Below are positions 17,659 through 26,404 of a DNA stretch of 46,971 nt, piece by piece. The stretch is from an uncultured Clostridia bacterium (GTDB lineage Bacteria > Bacillota > Clostridia > Oscillospirales > Ruminococcaceae). The stretch lies in contig CANPYZ010000017.1 of NCBI GenBank assembly GCA_947589035.1, positions 1-46,971 of the forward strand, read 5' to 3'. The position numbers and the translations under genes are program-made. The notes under the pieces are model-generated. The model searched no databases. It had not been told where the DNA came from and saw only the letters and a program-made list of their open reading frames with translations. The first letter of the stretch is position 1. Every line of letters starts with the position of its first letter.

Positions 17659-19407
17659 ATGGCTGATATTAACGTAAAAATTAACGGTATTCCGGTCACT
17701 GTGCCAAAGGGAACAACTGTTCTGGAAGCCGCTCATAAGGCAGGGATTGACATTCCGACATTCTGCTATATGAAAGAAATCAATGAAATTGGTGCTTGCC
17801 GTATCTGTATGGTAGAAATCAATGAAGGCAGAGGATTCCGCCTTGTCGCTTCCTGTGTATATCCGTTAGCATTCGAGGGAACGGAAATTTTAACCAATTC
17901 CCCGAAAGTAATGGATTCCAGAAGAAAAACACTGGAATTGATTCTGTCCACACATGAGAAAAAATGCTTATCTTGTGTCAGAAGTGGTAATTGTGAATTA
18001 CAGACTTTGTGCAACGAAATGGGCATTGACCATGAAGAAGTTTACGAAGGCGAAAAGCACGTTTACGAAATTGACAATTCTGCTGTACACATGTACAGAG
18101 ATAATAATAAATGTATTCTTTGCCGTCGCTGCGTGGCAGTTTGCTCTAAATGGCAGGGTGTCGGCGTAATCGGCGCAAATGAAAGAGGGTTCAAAACCTT
18201 TATCGGCAGTGCGTTTGAAATGGGCTTAGGCGAAACAAGCTGCGTTTCCTGCGGTCAGTGTATTGCAGTATGTCCTGTTGGCGCATTATCTGAAAAGGAT
18301 TACACAGATACAGTATTCCAGGCAATTGCCGACCCGACAAAGCATGTGATTGTCCAGACAGCTCCGGCAGTTCGTGCGGCATTAGGGGAAGAATTTGGCT
18401 ACCCGATTGGCACGAATGTAGAAGGCAAAATGGTTGCTGCCTTGAGAAGATTAGGTTTTGATGATGTCTTTGATACCGACTGGGGCGCAGACTTAACCAT
18501 TATGGAAGAAGCAACGGAATTTATTGACCGTTTCAAGAACGGCGGAAAATTACCGATGATGACTTCCTGTTCTCCTGGCTGGGTAAAATATTGCGAACAC
18601 TATTTCCCAGATTTAGTTGACCACTTGTCAAGCTGCAAATCTCCTCACCAGATGCTCGGCGCAATGGCGAAAACTTACTATGCAGAAAAAATCGGCAAAG
18701 ACCCGAAAGATATTATCGTTGTCAGTGTAATGCCATGTACAGCGAAAAAATTCGAATGTCAGCGTGAAGACCAGAACGCCGCAGGAGTTCCGGACGTGGA
18801 TTATGTATTGACCACGAGAGAATTAGCCAGAATGATTCGCCGTGCAGGACTGAAATTCACCGCATTACCGGACGAAGATTTCGATAATCCGTTAGGTATT
18901 TCTTCCGGCGCAGGGGACATTTTCGGCGTAACTGGCGGTGTCATGGAAGCCGCACTCAGAACGGCTTACTGCTGGCTGACAGGCAAGGACGAAGTAGTAG
19001 AATTTAAGGAAATCCGTGGTACAGACGGCATTAAACGTTCTGAAATTGACATTGACGGAACGAAAATCCGTGTTGCTGTTGCTTCCGGCTTGAAAAATGC
19101 TGGTGAACTCCTGACCAGAGTGCAGAACGGCGAAGAAAAAGTAGATTTCATTGAAATTATGGCTTGCCCGGGTGGTTGTGTCAACGGCGGCGGACAGCCT
19201 CAGCAGCCCGCAAGCGTTCGCAACTTTGAAGATTTGCGTGTACTCCGTGCAAAAGCACTTTATGATGAAGATGCCGGAAAGGAATTACGTCTTTCCCATA
19301 TGAATCCAGATATTAAGAAACTTTATGAAGAATATTTACACACTGCCGGCGGGCATAAGTCTCACAAGACTTTGCACACAAGCTATGTAAAACGTAGTAT
19401 TAACTAA
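17659..19407 (+). CDS. hydA: [FeFe] hydrogenase catalytic subunit HydA (trimeric, NAD-linked type)
   Basis: Reversible hydrogen production/uptake at the H-cluster. The 582 residues run as follows: an N-terminal [2Fe-2S] ferredoxin (C36, C47, C50, C66); a His/Cys [4Fe-4S] site (H99, C103, C106, C112); two ferredoxin [4Fe-4S] sites (C152-C162 and C195-C205); then the H domain. Its L1 motif is TSCSPGW (302-308), L2 is MPCTAKKFE (from 358) and L3 carries MACPGGCVNGGGQP (C503, C507). In well-studied monomeric enzymes L1 has a Cys-Cys pair; here it is C304-S305. RBS GAGGA precedes the ATG. A terminator follows at 19440. Maturases HydEFG are not in the window. Confidence 0.96.
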   Translation: MADINVKINGIPVTVPKGTTVLEAAHKAGIDIPTFCYMKEINEIGACRICMVEINEGRGFRLVASCVYPLAFEGTEILTNSPKVMDSRRKTLELILSTHEKKCLSCVRSGNCELQTLCNEMGIDHEEVYEGEKHVYEIDNSAVHMYRDNNKCILCRRCVAVCSKWQGVGVIGANERGFKTFIGSAFEMGLGETSCVSCGQCIAVCPVGALSEKDYTDTVFQAIADPTKHVIVQTAPAVRAALGEEFGYPIGTNVEGKMVAALRRLGFDDVFDTDWGADLTIMEEATEFIDRFKNGGKLPMMTSCSPGWVKYCEHYFPDLVDHLSSCKSPHQMLGAMAKTYYAEKIGKDPKDIIVVSVMPCTAKKFECQREDQNAAGVPDVDYVLTTRELARMIRRAGLKFTALPDEDFDNPLGISSGAGDIFGVTGGVMEAALRTAYCWLTGKDEVVEFKEIRGTDGIKRSEIDIDGTKIRVAVASGLKNAGELLTRVQNGEEKVDFIEIMACPGGCVNGGGQPQQPASVRNFEDLRVLRAKALYDEDAGKELRLSHMNPDIKKLYEEYLHTAGGHKSHKTLHTSYVKRSIN

Positions 19408-19439
19408 AAGTTTTTCTTAAAATCATCCTTTGTGAAAAG

Positions 19440-19467
19440 CTGTACTGCAATTTGCGGTACAGTTTTT
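19440..19467 (+). terminator. Terminator of the hydrogenase operon
   Basis: A 10-bp stem (19440-19449 with 19453-19462, one G-T pair), loop ATT, followed by TTTTT. Confidence 0.9.
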
Positions 19468-19502
19468 CATTTTCATATTAAATAATTAAATTAAAATTAA
19501 AT

Positions 19503-19530
19503 TAAAAAAATTCCCCCGAAGGGGAATTTT
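19503..19530 (-). terminator. Terminator of the ppa-prs operon
   Basis: On the minus strand a perfect 10-bp stem (19521-19530 with 19507-19516) closes the stable loop TTCG and runs into a T tract. It lies just past the prs stop. Confidence 0.92.
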
Positions 19531-19534
19531 AGCA

Positions 19535-20680
19535 TTAGTTATATTTTTCAAGAAGCTGCTGAACTTTTTCATGGGGGTCAATCACGGTGCTAATAGAAAC
19601 ATCATGATTGATAGAAGCGATGAAGTACGCAACATATTTGGAAACGTCCACAGAATTGAACCATTCACGCTGAAGCAGTTCCGGCGGGCAATAAGTCAGA
19701 TTCGTGCCGAATACACCACTGATAAAGCCGTCCGCATAGGCTTTATCAAATTCTTCCAAACCGTTCGTGAAAATGGAATATGTCGCATAAGCGAAAATTC
19801 TTCTTGCATTACGTTTTTTCAGTTCGTAAGCAATATCTAAAACAGACTGACCAGAAGAAATAATATCATCTGCAATGAAAATATCTTTTCCTTCAACAGA
19901 ATTTCCTAAATATTCATGCGCAACAATGGGATTTCTTCCGTTAATCATACGGGAATAGTCACGTCTTTTATAGAACATGCCCAAATCCACACCTAATTCA
20001 GAGGCGTAAAACATATTTCTGTTCAGTGCGCCTTCATCAGGACTGACAACCATAAATTTATCTTTGGTAATGTGGAAATCTTTGATATTATGGAACATTG
20101 CTTTCAGTACCTGATAGGACGGAATCACGTTGTCAAACCCCATTAACGGCACAGCGTTCTGCACTCTTGGGTCATGTGCATCAAATGTCACAATATTAGA
20201 AACGCCCATTCTTTCCAATTCCTGAAGTGCAACGGCACAATCCAAAGATTCACGGTAATTTCTTCTGTGCTGGCGACCGCCGTAAAGATTCGGCATAATC
20301 ACATTAATTCTGTGCGCCTTACCGCCTGTCGCCTGAATAATGCGCTTTAAGTCCTGATAATGGTCATCTGGTGACATAGCATTTTCTTTTCCGAAATAGG
20401 TATATGTACAGCTGTAATTGCCAATATCTGTTAAAATGAACAAATCCATTCCACGAATTGTTGACCGAATCAGCCCTTTTCCATCTCCGGAAGAAAATCG
20501 GGGGCATTCGCTGTCTAAAATAAACGAATCCGTCTGAAAACCGCCTTTTAACGCCCATTTCACAAGGTAATCGTCAATTTTCTTTCCGAGAGCCTTTGCG
20601 CTGTCCATAATAATCAGCCCGAGGGGGGCAACATTATTCTGATGATTGAATAAAATTTCGCTTTTTTCTTTTGTACTCAT
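19535..20680 (-). CDS. prs: Ribose-phosphate pyrophosphokinase (long clostridial form)
   Basis: Makes phosphoribosyl pyrophosphate from ribose 5-phosphate and ATP, for nucleotide, His and Trp synthesis. The protein has 381 residues, about 60 more than the usual 310-320, with extra sequence mainly at the N-terminus and between conserved blocks. Visible hallmarks are the nucleotide-loop stretch YGGRQHRR, FDAHDPRVQNA and the PRPP-binding DIFIADDIISSGQS. The family consensus in that last motif is usually DDMIDTAGT. It starts 18 bp after ppa, with GGGAGA upstream. Because it departs from the standard length, it may be a second, specialised Prs rather than the only one in the genome. Confidence 0.85.
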   Translation of the reverse strand: MSTKEKSEILFNHQNNVAPLGLIIMDSAKALGKKIDDYLVKWALKGGFQTDSFILDSECPRFSSGDGKGLIRSTIRGMDLFILTDIGNYSCTYTYFGKENAMSPDDHYQDLKRIIQATGGKAHRINVIMPNLYGGRQHRRNYRESLDCAVALQELERMGVSNIVTFDAHDPRVQNAVPLMGFDNVIPSYQVLKAMFHNIKDFHITKDKFMVVSPDEGALNRNMFYASELGVDLGMFYKRRDYSRMINGRNPIVAHEYLGNSVEGKDIFIADDIISSGQSVLDIAYELKKRNARRIFAYATYSIFTNGLEEFDKAYADGFISGVFGTNLTYCPPELLQREWFNSVDVSKYVAYFIASINHDVSISTVIDPHEKVQQLLEKYN

Positions 20681-20698
20681 AAACTTTCTCCCATGATA

Positions 20699-21229
20699 TT
20701 ATTTACAGAATTTGTCAATATACCTGTTAATGTCTTCGGAAATAATTTCCTTTGCGCTGTCGGCAGCTTCCACTTCATTGACGGCAGTCGTTTTATTTTC
20801 GAGTTCTTTGTAAACTCTGAAAAAGTGTGTCATTTCTTCAAAAATATGTTTCGGAAGTTCTTCAATAGAATGGTAGCTGTTATAATTCGGGTCATCGAAC
20901 GGAATTGCAATAATTTTATCATCATGTTTTCCGTTATCAATCATGCGAATAACGCCGATTGGGTAGCACCGCACCAAAGTCAGCGGATAAAGGGCTTCTG
21001 AACAAATTACTAACACGTCAAGCGGGTCAGAATCGTCTGCATAGGTTCGGGGAATTAACCCGTAATTCGCCGGATAATGCGTAGAAGTATGCAGAATCCG
21101 GTCAAGTTTCATGAAACCTGTTTCCTTGTCCAGTTCATATTTAATTTTGCTGCCTTTGGGAATTTCAATTACAGCAACGAAATCTTCCGGACTGATTCGT
21201 TTCGGGCTGATGTTATGCCATACGTTCAT
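20699..21229 (-). CDS. ppa: Inorganic pyrophosphatase, family I
   Basis: Hydrolyses pyrophosphate, pulling biosynthetic reactions forward. The 176-residue protein shows the soluble family I features: IEIPKGSKIKYELDK, HYPANYGLIPRTY and the metal-binding DDSDPLDVLV. The ATG at 21229 lies 9 bp after GAGGTG (21239-21244); an in-frame GTG at 21241 falls within that site and is rejected. Pairing with prs in one operon links pyrophosphate removal with PRPP metabolism. Clostridia more often use family II enzymes, so family I here is mildly notable. Confidence 0.93.
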   Translation of the reverse strand: MNVWHNISPKRISPEDFVAVIEIPKGSKIKYELDKETGFMKLDRILHTSTHYPANYGLIPRTYADDSDPLDVLVICSEALYPLTLVRCYPIGVIRMIDNGKHDDKIIAIPFDDPNYNSYHSIEELPKHIFEEMTHFFRVYKELENKTTAVNEVEAADSAKEIISEDINRYIDKFCK

Positions 21230-21266
21230 AAACAAGAACACCTCATTATTAATAGATTACATAAAA

Positions 21267-21295
21267 ATTATACCATGATTCCGGCAATTTGTCAA
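21267..21295 (-). promoter_or_regulatory. Consensus sigma-A promoter of ppa-prs
   Basis: Minus strand: TTGACA (21290-21295), a 17-bp spacer ending in TGG (extended -10) and TATAAT (21267-21272). Confidence 0.93.
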
Positions 21296-21365
21296 TGCTT
21301 ATTCCGGAAAAAGAAAAAATCGGCATTTTCTGCATAATTTCAACAAGAAATGCGAATTTTTCAGA

Positions 21366-21396
21366 CAAAAAGCAAAGAGGGAAAGGTTTTCCCTCT
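21366..21396 (-). terminator. Terminator of lysA
   Basis: A 9-bp perfect stem (21388-21396 with 21376-21384) with a 3-nt loop is followed on the minus strand by TTGCTTTTT. Confidence 0.85.
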
Positions 21397-21403
21397 GTCA
21401 AAA

Positions 21404-22687
21404 TCAGCGTTTGAGATATTTATCCATAATATGGCAAAAATCAAACGTGGCGAAATAGTCCGCAGGCGTTTCCGCACGGCGAATCATTTTCACGGAACCG
21501 TCTTCACAAAGTAATAATTCCGCTGAACGGAGTTTGCCATTATAATTATACCCCATAGAAAAACCATGCGCCCCTGTATCATGAATAACGAGTAAATCGC
21601 CAATTTCCACGGGAGGAAGCATTCTGTCCACGGCGAATTTATCGTTATTTTCGCAAAGTCCGCCCGTCACGTCACATAAATATGTGCAGGGCTGGTTTTC
21701 TTTTCCGAGAACGGTAATATGATGATATGCGCCATAAATCGCCGGACGCATTAAATTTGCCGCACAGGCATCCACACCAACATATTCTTTATAAATATGC
21801 TTTTTGTGCAGAACACGAGTCACTAAATGCCCATAAGGCGCAGCCATGAAACGCCCCATTTCAGTGAAAATAGCAACGTCTTCCATTCCGGCAGGAACGA
21901 GAATTTCATCGAAAACTTGACGGACTTTGTCACCAATCACAAGAATATCATTCGGTTTCTGGTCGGGACGGTAAGCAACGCCCACACCGCCGGACAAGTT
22001 AATGAATTTAATTTCCGCTCCGGTAACATTATGCAAATCTACCGCTAACTGAAATAATTGTTTCGCTAAAGTCGGATAGTAATCATTCGTCATTGTGCTG
22101 GAGGCTAAAAAAGCATGAATGCCGAAATATTTTGCGCCTTTTTCTTTCAGTTTCCGGAAACCTTCGAACATTTGTTCACGAGTAAAGCCATATTTGGCAT
22201 CTTGCGGGCTGTCCATAATTTCCGTAGAAATTTTGAATTTTCCGCCTGCATTGAACCGGCAGCAGATTGTTTCCGGGATTCCGGTCAGTTTGTCTAAAAA
22301 ATCAATATGCGTAATATCATCTAAATTGATATATGCGCCTAATTGATAGGCGAGTTCATAATCCTGTGCCGGAGTAACATTAGAAGAAAACATAATCTCA
22401 TGACCGGAAAAACCACAGGCTTCACTCATTTGCAGTTCTGTCAGGCTGGAACAGTCCACACCGCAGCCTTCTTCCTGAAAAATTTTCAGCAGAAACGGGT
22501 TAGGCGTAGCCTTAACAGCGAAATATTCTTTGAAGCCTTTATTCCAGGAAAACGCTTTTTTCACGAGACGGGCATTTTCCCGAATGCCTTTTTCGTCATA
22601 AATATGAAAAGGCGTAGGATAAGTTTCAGCGATTTGTTCCGCCTGTTCTTTAGTCAGAAAGGGGATTTTGGGATTGATGAATTTCAT
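21404..22687 (-). CDS. lysA: Diaminopimelate decarboxylase
   Basis: PLP enzyme that removes CO2 from meso-diaminopimelate to give lysine, the last step of the pathway. The 427 residues show the fold-III pattern: the PLP lysine in YFAVKATPN (K59), FINLSGGVGV in the phosphate-binding region, EMGRFMAAPYG, and CDVTGGLCENNDKF with the active-site Cys. The related decarboxylases for ornithine/arginine or carboxynorspermidine are alternatives, but the C-terminal DTGAHGFSMGYNYNG motif favours LysA. The ATG at 22687 has only a modest ribosome site (GAAGTG). It is a single-gene unit with its own promoter and terminator. Confidence 0.9.
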   Translation of the reverse strand: MKFINPKIPFLTKEQAEQIAETYPTPFHIYDEKGIRENARLVKKAFSWNKGFKEYFAVKATPNPFLLKIFQEEGCGVDCSSLTELQMSEACGFSGHEIMFSSNVTPAQDYELAYQLGAYINLDDITHIDFLDKLTGIPETICCRFNAGGKFKISTEIMDSPQDAKYGFTREQMFEGFRKLKEKGAKYFGIHAFLASSTMTNDYYPTLAKQLFQLAVDLHNVTGAEIKFINLSGGVGVAYRPDQKPNDILVIGDKVRQVFDEILVPAGMEDVAIFTEMGRFMAAPYGHLVTRVLHKKHIYKEYVGVDACAANLMRPAIYGAYHHITVLGKENQPCTYLCDVTGGLCENNDKFAVDRMLPPVEIGDLLVIHDTGAHGFSMGYNYNGKLRSAELLLCEDGSVKMIRRAETPADYFATFDFCHIMDKYLKR

Positions 22688-22721
22688 CAGGATTCACTTC
22701 TTTCAAAAAATTTACACTTTT

Positions 22722-22750
22722 ATTCTAACACATTTTTCAGAAATCGTCAA
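22722..22750 (-). promoter_or_regulatory. Promoter of lysA
   Basis: Minus strand: TTGACG (22745-22750), a 17-bp spacer and TAGAAT (22722-22727). The short leader shows no lysine riboswitch. Confidence 0.8.
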
Positions 22751-22822
22751 TCCTGAACGGGAAAAATCCTGAATTTTGTGAAAAAATGACAAATTTCAAC
22801 AAAATTTTCTGCATAAAATTTC

Positions 22823-22888
22823 TATAATGACAAAGTGTAACGTTTCGGGGAGAAAATCCCTCTTATAGGGTGAAAGGGGGTTACGCTT
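22823..22888 (+). promoter_or_regulatory. Leader region of the ECF sigma gene
   Basis: TATAAT occurs at 22823-22828 with no convincing -35. Downstream, TGTAACGTTT (22836-22845) resembles an AAC-type ECF -35. GTAAC (22837-22841) is complementary to GTTAC (22880-22884), and CCCT (22858-22861) to AGGG (22867-22870). The ribosome site GAAAGGGGG (22872-22880) would lie inside that structure. Confidence 0.4.
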
Positions 22889-23470
22889 ATGGAAGATGAA
22901 AAAATACTGGAATTATTCCAGAATAGGGAAGAAAAAGCCATTCAGGCAGTACAGGAAAAATACGGCGCAAAATTAAAGCGTTTTGCTATGCAGTTTTTAG
23001 GAAATGAAGCAGATGCGGAAGAATGCCTGAATGATGTGTATTTCAAAGCGTGGAAAGCGTTGCCGGAACAGAAACCGGAATATTTATCGGCGTATTTAAT
23101 GCAAATCTGCCGGTATACGGCGTTTGACATGATCGACCGGAAAAACGCACAGAAACGGAATGCCGTAATTACAGAATTAACTGCTGAAATGGAACAATGC
23201 CTTCCGGATTGTACTGCTGTACAGGAAACGGAACTTTCCGAAATATTGAATACATTTTTAAAGCATTTGCCGAAAGAAAAACGTTTGCTGTTTATTCGGC
23301 GTTACTGGTACGGCGACAGCGTGAAAGAATTAGCGGAAATGTTTCACTTTCGGGAAAGTAAAGTAAAAACAACATTATTTCGAATAAGAAAAAAATTAGA
23401 AAAAGTTTTGCAAGAAAGGGGAGTTTTTCATGAACGGAAAAACATTACTGCAATCCATGACGGAGATTGA
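22889..23470 (+). CDS. ECF-type RNA polymerase sigma factor
   Basis: A 193-residue sigma-70 family factor with only regions 2 and 4, as in the extracytoplasmic-function group. Region 2 covers about residues 10-80, with FLGNEADAEECLNDVYFKAWKAL. Region 4 (about 120-185) has LPKEKRLLFIRRYWYGDSV followed by a helix-turn-helix ending in KVKTTLFRIRKKL. The ATG at 22889 follows GAAAGGGGG. Its end overlaps the next gene by 41 bp. That gene codes for a single-pass membrane protein that I take to be its regulator. Confidence 0.93.
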   Translation: MEDEKILELFQNREEKAIQAVQEKYGAKLKRFAMQFLGNEADAEECLNDVYFKAWKALPEQKPEYLSAYLMQICRYTAFDMIDRKNAQKRNAVITELTAEMEQCLPDCTAVQETELSEILNTFLKHLPKEKRLLFIRRYWYGDSVKELAEMFHFRESKVKTTLFRIRKKLEKVLQERGVFHERKNITAIHDGD

Positions 23471-24383
23471 CGAAAAACTAATTCGGGAAGCAGATTTGAC
23501 AATGATTAGTATTTCCCAAAAAAAGCACCGGAAACGAATACAAATGGCAACTTTTGCGGCTGTGGCAGCGTTGGCAATGACGACTACCGCCGGAGCATTA
23601 ACCGGAGTGTTCGACCATCGGGAAACTGTGGAAAGTTATTTGCACGGCAATTCCAGAAAACAACTTGAAGAAAAAGGCTTAGTGACGAATTATGTCACGG
23701 AAAATGACTATTTCCGTTTAACGGCGGAAACGATTCTGAATGACGGATTTCAGATTTACATGATTGCCACATTAGAACCATTGGAAGAAACGGCACAGGA
23801 ATTTTTAGCTATGCATAATAGCTTTTCCGTTGACATGCCAATAATTTACACGGATACAGGAGAAGAAGCGGAAGTGTTCAGCGGTAGTGTAGGATTTCAA
23901 ACGAAAAACGGGAAAAATTTAATTGAATTTAGCAATCATTTGACCATGCTGGAAGACCGCCCAACGGAAATACAACTCAACATGCAGCCGAAGAATGAAG
24001 AATACCAGTATATGCTGGAAAATTTATCCATTCCTTTGGAAGAATTGCCCATGCTGGAACAGGTAAAATTCCAGAATGAAGAAAATCAAGTCATGGTTCT
24101 TACGCCGTTAGAATTATATTCGGAAGAATCCCTGACTTTGCCGGACATCAATCACCAGATTTATTTCATTAAACGGGACGGAACGAAATTCAGTGTTGGT
24201 TTTGACGGAAGAGATGGTCTTGAAATCAGTGGCGGCGCACGCAGTGACCCAGCTGACAGCGAAATGGAACCATTCTTCTATGTGTTATTTGAAGAAATTC
24301 CGGACTTGAATGAAATTCAGTCGATTGAATTTTACAATGCGAATACAAATACAAGCGTAATTTACGAAAAAAGCACAGAGTGA
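23430..24383 (+). CDS. Probable membrane anti-sigma factor paired with the ECF sigma
   Basis: 317 residues. A short cytoplasmic N-terminus (1-36) with a basic KKHRKR run leads into one transmembrane segment (about 37-59), and the rest (60-317) should be outside the cell. This topology, and the 41-bp overlap with the sigma gene, are typical of anti-sigma factors that hold the sigma at the membrane. The external part resembles the DUF4179-type domains seen on such proteins, though I am not certain of the family. The ATG at 23430 has a good site, AAAGGGGAG (23415-23423). No site-2 protease gene is nearby. Confidence 0.75.
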   Translation: MNGKTLLQSMTEIDEKLIREADLTMISISQKKHRKRIQMATFAAVAALAMTTTAGALTGVFDHRETVESYLHGNSRKQLEEKGLVTNYVTENDYFRLTAETILNDGFQIYMIATLEPLEETAQEFLAMHNSFSVDMPIIYTDTGEEAEVFSGSVGFQTKNGKNLIEFSNHLTMLEDRPTEIQLNMQPKNEEYQYMLENLSIPLEELPMLEQVKFQNEENQVMVLTPLELYSEESLTLPDINHQIYFIKRDGTKFSVGFDGRDGLEISGGARSDPADSEMEPFFYVLFEEIPDLNEIQSIEFYNANTNTSVIYEKSTE

Positions 24384-24400
24384 ATTTCTCTGTGCTTTTT
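24369..24400 (+). terminator. Bidirectional terminator between the anti-sigma gene and leuA
   Basis: A 12-bp perfect stem (24369-24380 with 24388-24399) has T tracts on both strands. The anti-sigma stop codon lies in the 7-nt loop. Confidence 0.92.
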
Positions 24401-24410
24401 CATTTACTTC

Positions 24411-26090
24411 TTATTTCTTTTCAGAAAGGTATCTGTTCAGTGCGCTGAATAAAGCGGCAACAGAGGCTTCGGAAATATCTTTCTTAATGCCAACGCCCCA
24501 GTAAACTTTCCCTTCTGCCTTAATGGAAACATAAGCGGCGGCATCGGATTCAGAAGTTGTGGTGACAGCGTGTTCATTATAAGTATGCACGCTGAAATTC
24601 ACGCCAATAAATGCTTTCAAAGCGTTGCTGACAGCGTCAAGCCTGCCGTTCGTGCCGTCAGATTTAATGGTATACGCTTCTCCGTCCTGTGTGAGTGTGA
24701 CGGAAGCCTGAATCAATGACTGATTATTATTTTTCTGTACATAATGAATTTCCTGATATTCAAGCGGTTTCCGAATATTCGCATAAGTATTCAGGAAAAT
24801 TTCATGCACTTCTTCCGGAAGTAATTCCTTGTGGGCGTGGTCGGAAATGCCTTTCACGAGGTAGCCAAATTCTTCACGCATGGTTTTCGGTAAATCTAAA
24901 CCGAATTGTGTTTCCATTAAATAGCCGATACCGCCTTTTCCGGATTGACTGTTAATGCGGATTACGTCCGCTTCGTAAACTCTGCCAACGTCGGTCGGGT
25001 CAATGGGTAAATATGGCACAGTCCATTGGTCAGTGTGTTTTTCTTCACGGTATTTCATGCCTTTTGCAATAGCGTCCTGATGAGAACCACTGAATGCGGC
25101 GAAAACTAATTTTCCGCTGTAAGGCTGGCGGTCGTAAACCTGCATTCTGGTGACACGTTCATAAAGTTCCGTGAGTTCCGGCATATTGGAAAAGTCTAAT
25201 TCCGGGTCAACGCCTTGTGAAAACATATTCATGCCGAGGGTAATAATATCAACATTTCCGGTTCTTTCCCCATTGCCGAATAAAGTTCCTTCCACACGGT
25301 CACCGCCTGCCAATAATCCGAGTTCCGTATCCGCAACGGCACAGCCACGGTCATTATGAGGATGTAAGGAAATAATTACATTTTCCCGATACTTGAGATT
25401 GTCATTCATGTATTCAATCTGATTTGCATAAATATGCGGCATAGAATGGGAAACAGTTACAGGAAGATTGATAATCACTTTATCTTCTGCGGAAGGTTTC
25501 CAGATGTCTAATACTGCGTTACAGATTTCTGCTGCAAATTCCGGTTCTGTTCCGGTGAAACTTTCGGGGGAGTACTCAAACCGGAAATTTCCGGCAGTTT
25601 TTTCCCGATATTCTTTGCAAAGTTTAGCACCGAACACGGCAATGTCAATAATTTCCTGTTTGCTTTTGCGGAAAACTTGTTCACGCTGTGCTAAAGAAGT
25701 TGAATTATACAAATGCACAATTGCCTGTTTACAGCCTTTTAACGCCTCATAGGTCTTTGCAATAATATGTTCACGGGATTGTGTCAATACCTGAATTGTC
25801 ACATCGTCCGGAATTAAATTCTGTTCAATTAACGTACGGCAAAATTCATATTCCGTTTCGGAGGCAGCCGGAAAACCGACTTCAATTTCTTTAAAACCGA
25901 TTTTGACGAGTAACTGGAAAAATTCGAGTTTTTCTTCTAAACTCATGGGAATAATCAATGCCTGATTGCCGTCACGCAAATCCACACTGCACCAGACAGG
26001 CGCATGGTCAATATATTCTTTCTGTGTCCAGCGCATGGGGGCATTTTTCACCGGAAAATATTGCCGGATATATTTCTGATAATTGTTCAT
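24411..26090 (-). CDS. leuA: 2-isopropylmalate synthase (long form)
   Basis: First committed step of leucine synthesis: condenses acetyl-CoA with 2-oxoisovalerate. The 559-residue protein belongs to the long LeuA type that includes the yeast and actinobacterial enzymes. The catalytic DLRDGNQ motif is at residues 37-43, LHPHNDRGCAVADTELGL supplies the metal ligands, and LFGNGERTGN follows. The C-terminal 130 residues form the leucine-binding regulatory domain. The ATG at 26090 follows AAAGGTGG; a GTG at 26102 lies within that site. A T-box leader precedes it, so leucine starvation should raise expression. 2-oxoisovalerate is also the substrate of PanB in this window. Confidence 0.95.
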   Translation of the reverse strand: MNNYQKYIRQYFPVKNAPMRWTQKEYIDHAPVWCSVDLRDGNQALIIPMSLEEKLEFFQLLVKIGFKEIEVGFPAASETEYEFCRTLIEQNLIPDDVTIQVLTQSREHIIAKTYEALKGCKQAIVHLYNSTSLAQREQVFRKSKQEIIDIAVFGAKLCKEYREKTAGNFRFEYSPESFTGTEPEFAAEICNAVLDIWKPSAEDKVIINLPVTVSHSMPHIYANQIEYMNDNLKYRENVIISLHPHNDRGCAVADTELGLLAGGDRVEGTLFGNGERTGNVDIITLGMNMFSQGVDPELDFSNMPELTELYERVTRMQVYDRQPYSGKLVFAAFSGSHQDAIAKGMKYREEKHTDQWTVPYLPIDPTDVGRVYEADVIRINSQSGKGGIGYLMETQFGLDLPKTMREEFGYLVKGISDHAHKELLPEEVHEIFLNTYANIRKPLEYQEIHYVQKNNNQSLIQASVTLTQDGEAYTIKSDGTNGRLDAVSNALKAFIGVNFSVHTYNEHAVTTTSESDAAAYVSIKAEGKVYWGVGIKKDISEASVAALFSALNRYLSEKK

Positions 26091-26123
26091 GATGAAATCC
26101 ACCTTTCTTGACTGTAGAATAAC

Positions 26124-26398
26124 AAAAAAACTCTTTCATGTCATCTGACATAAAAGAGACGAAGCCGAACTCCGTGGTACCACTCTTTTTGGCATGGAAT
26201 ACATGCCCGCTCATCTGTATCTTGAAAAAAATACATCTCTCGGTAACGGGAGAACCCGTATGCGCTTACTGAATGCATGTTTGGCGCATCTGCTCAGGGA
26301 GGAGCTATTATTCAGTACTGTTGCTGTCTTGCACCGGACGACAGTTCTCTGTAAACAGGAAACTGAACTTTTTTTCCCATCAACGCATTTCAAATGAT
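26124..26398 (-). promoter_or_regulatory. T-box riboswitch leader of leuA
   Basis: On the minus strand the T-box core AGTGGTACCACGG lies at 26184-26172. The terminator stem (26158-26146 with 26143-26131) ends in seven T residues (26130-26124). Stem I features are visible further 5': GATGGGAAAAAA (kink-turn region), AGAGA and the distal-loop GGTGCAAG. A CUC triplet at 26304-26302, before CTCCCTGAGCAG, is the likely leucine specifier. Uncharged tRNA-Leu would favour read-through into leuA. Confidence 0.93.
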
Positions 26399-26404
26399 AG
26401 TTAT

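Noticed and set aside
26194-26397. Several short openings on both strands between leuA and the EAL gene
   Set aside because: They lie in the T-box leader and its promoter, with no ribosome sites.
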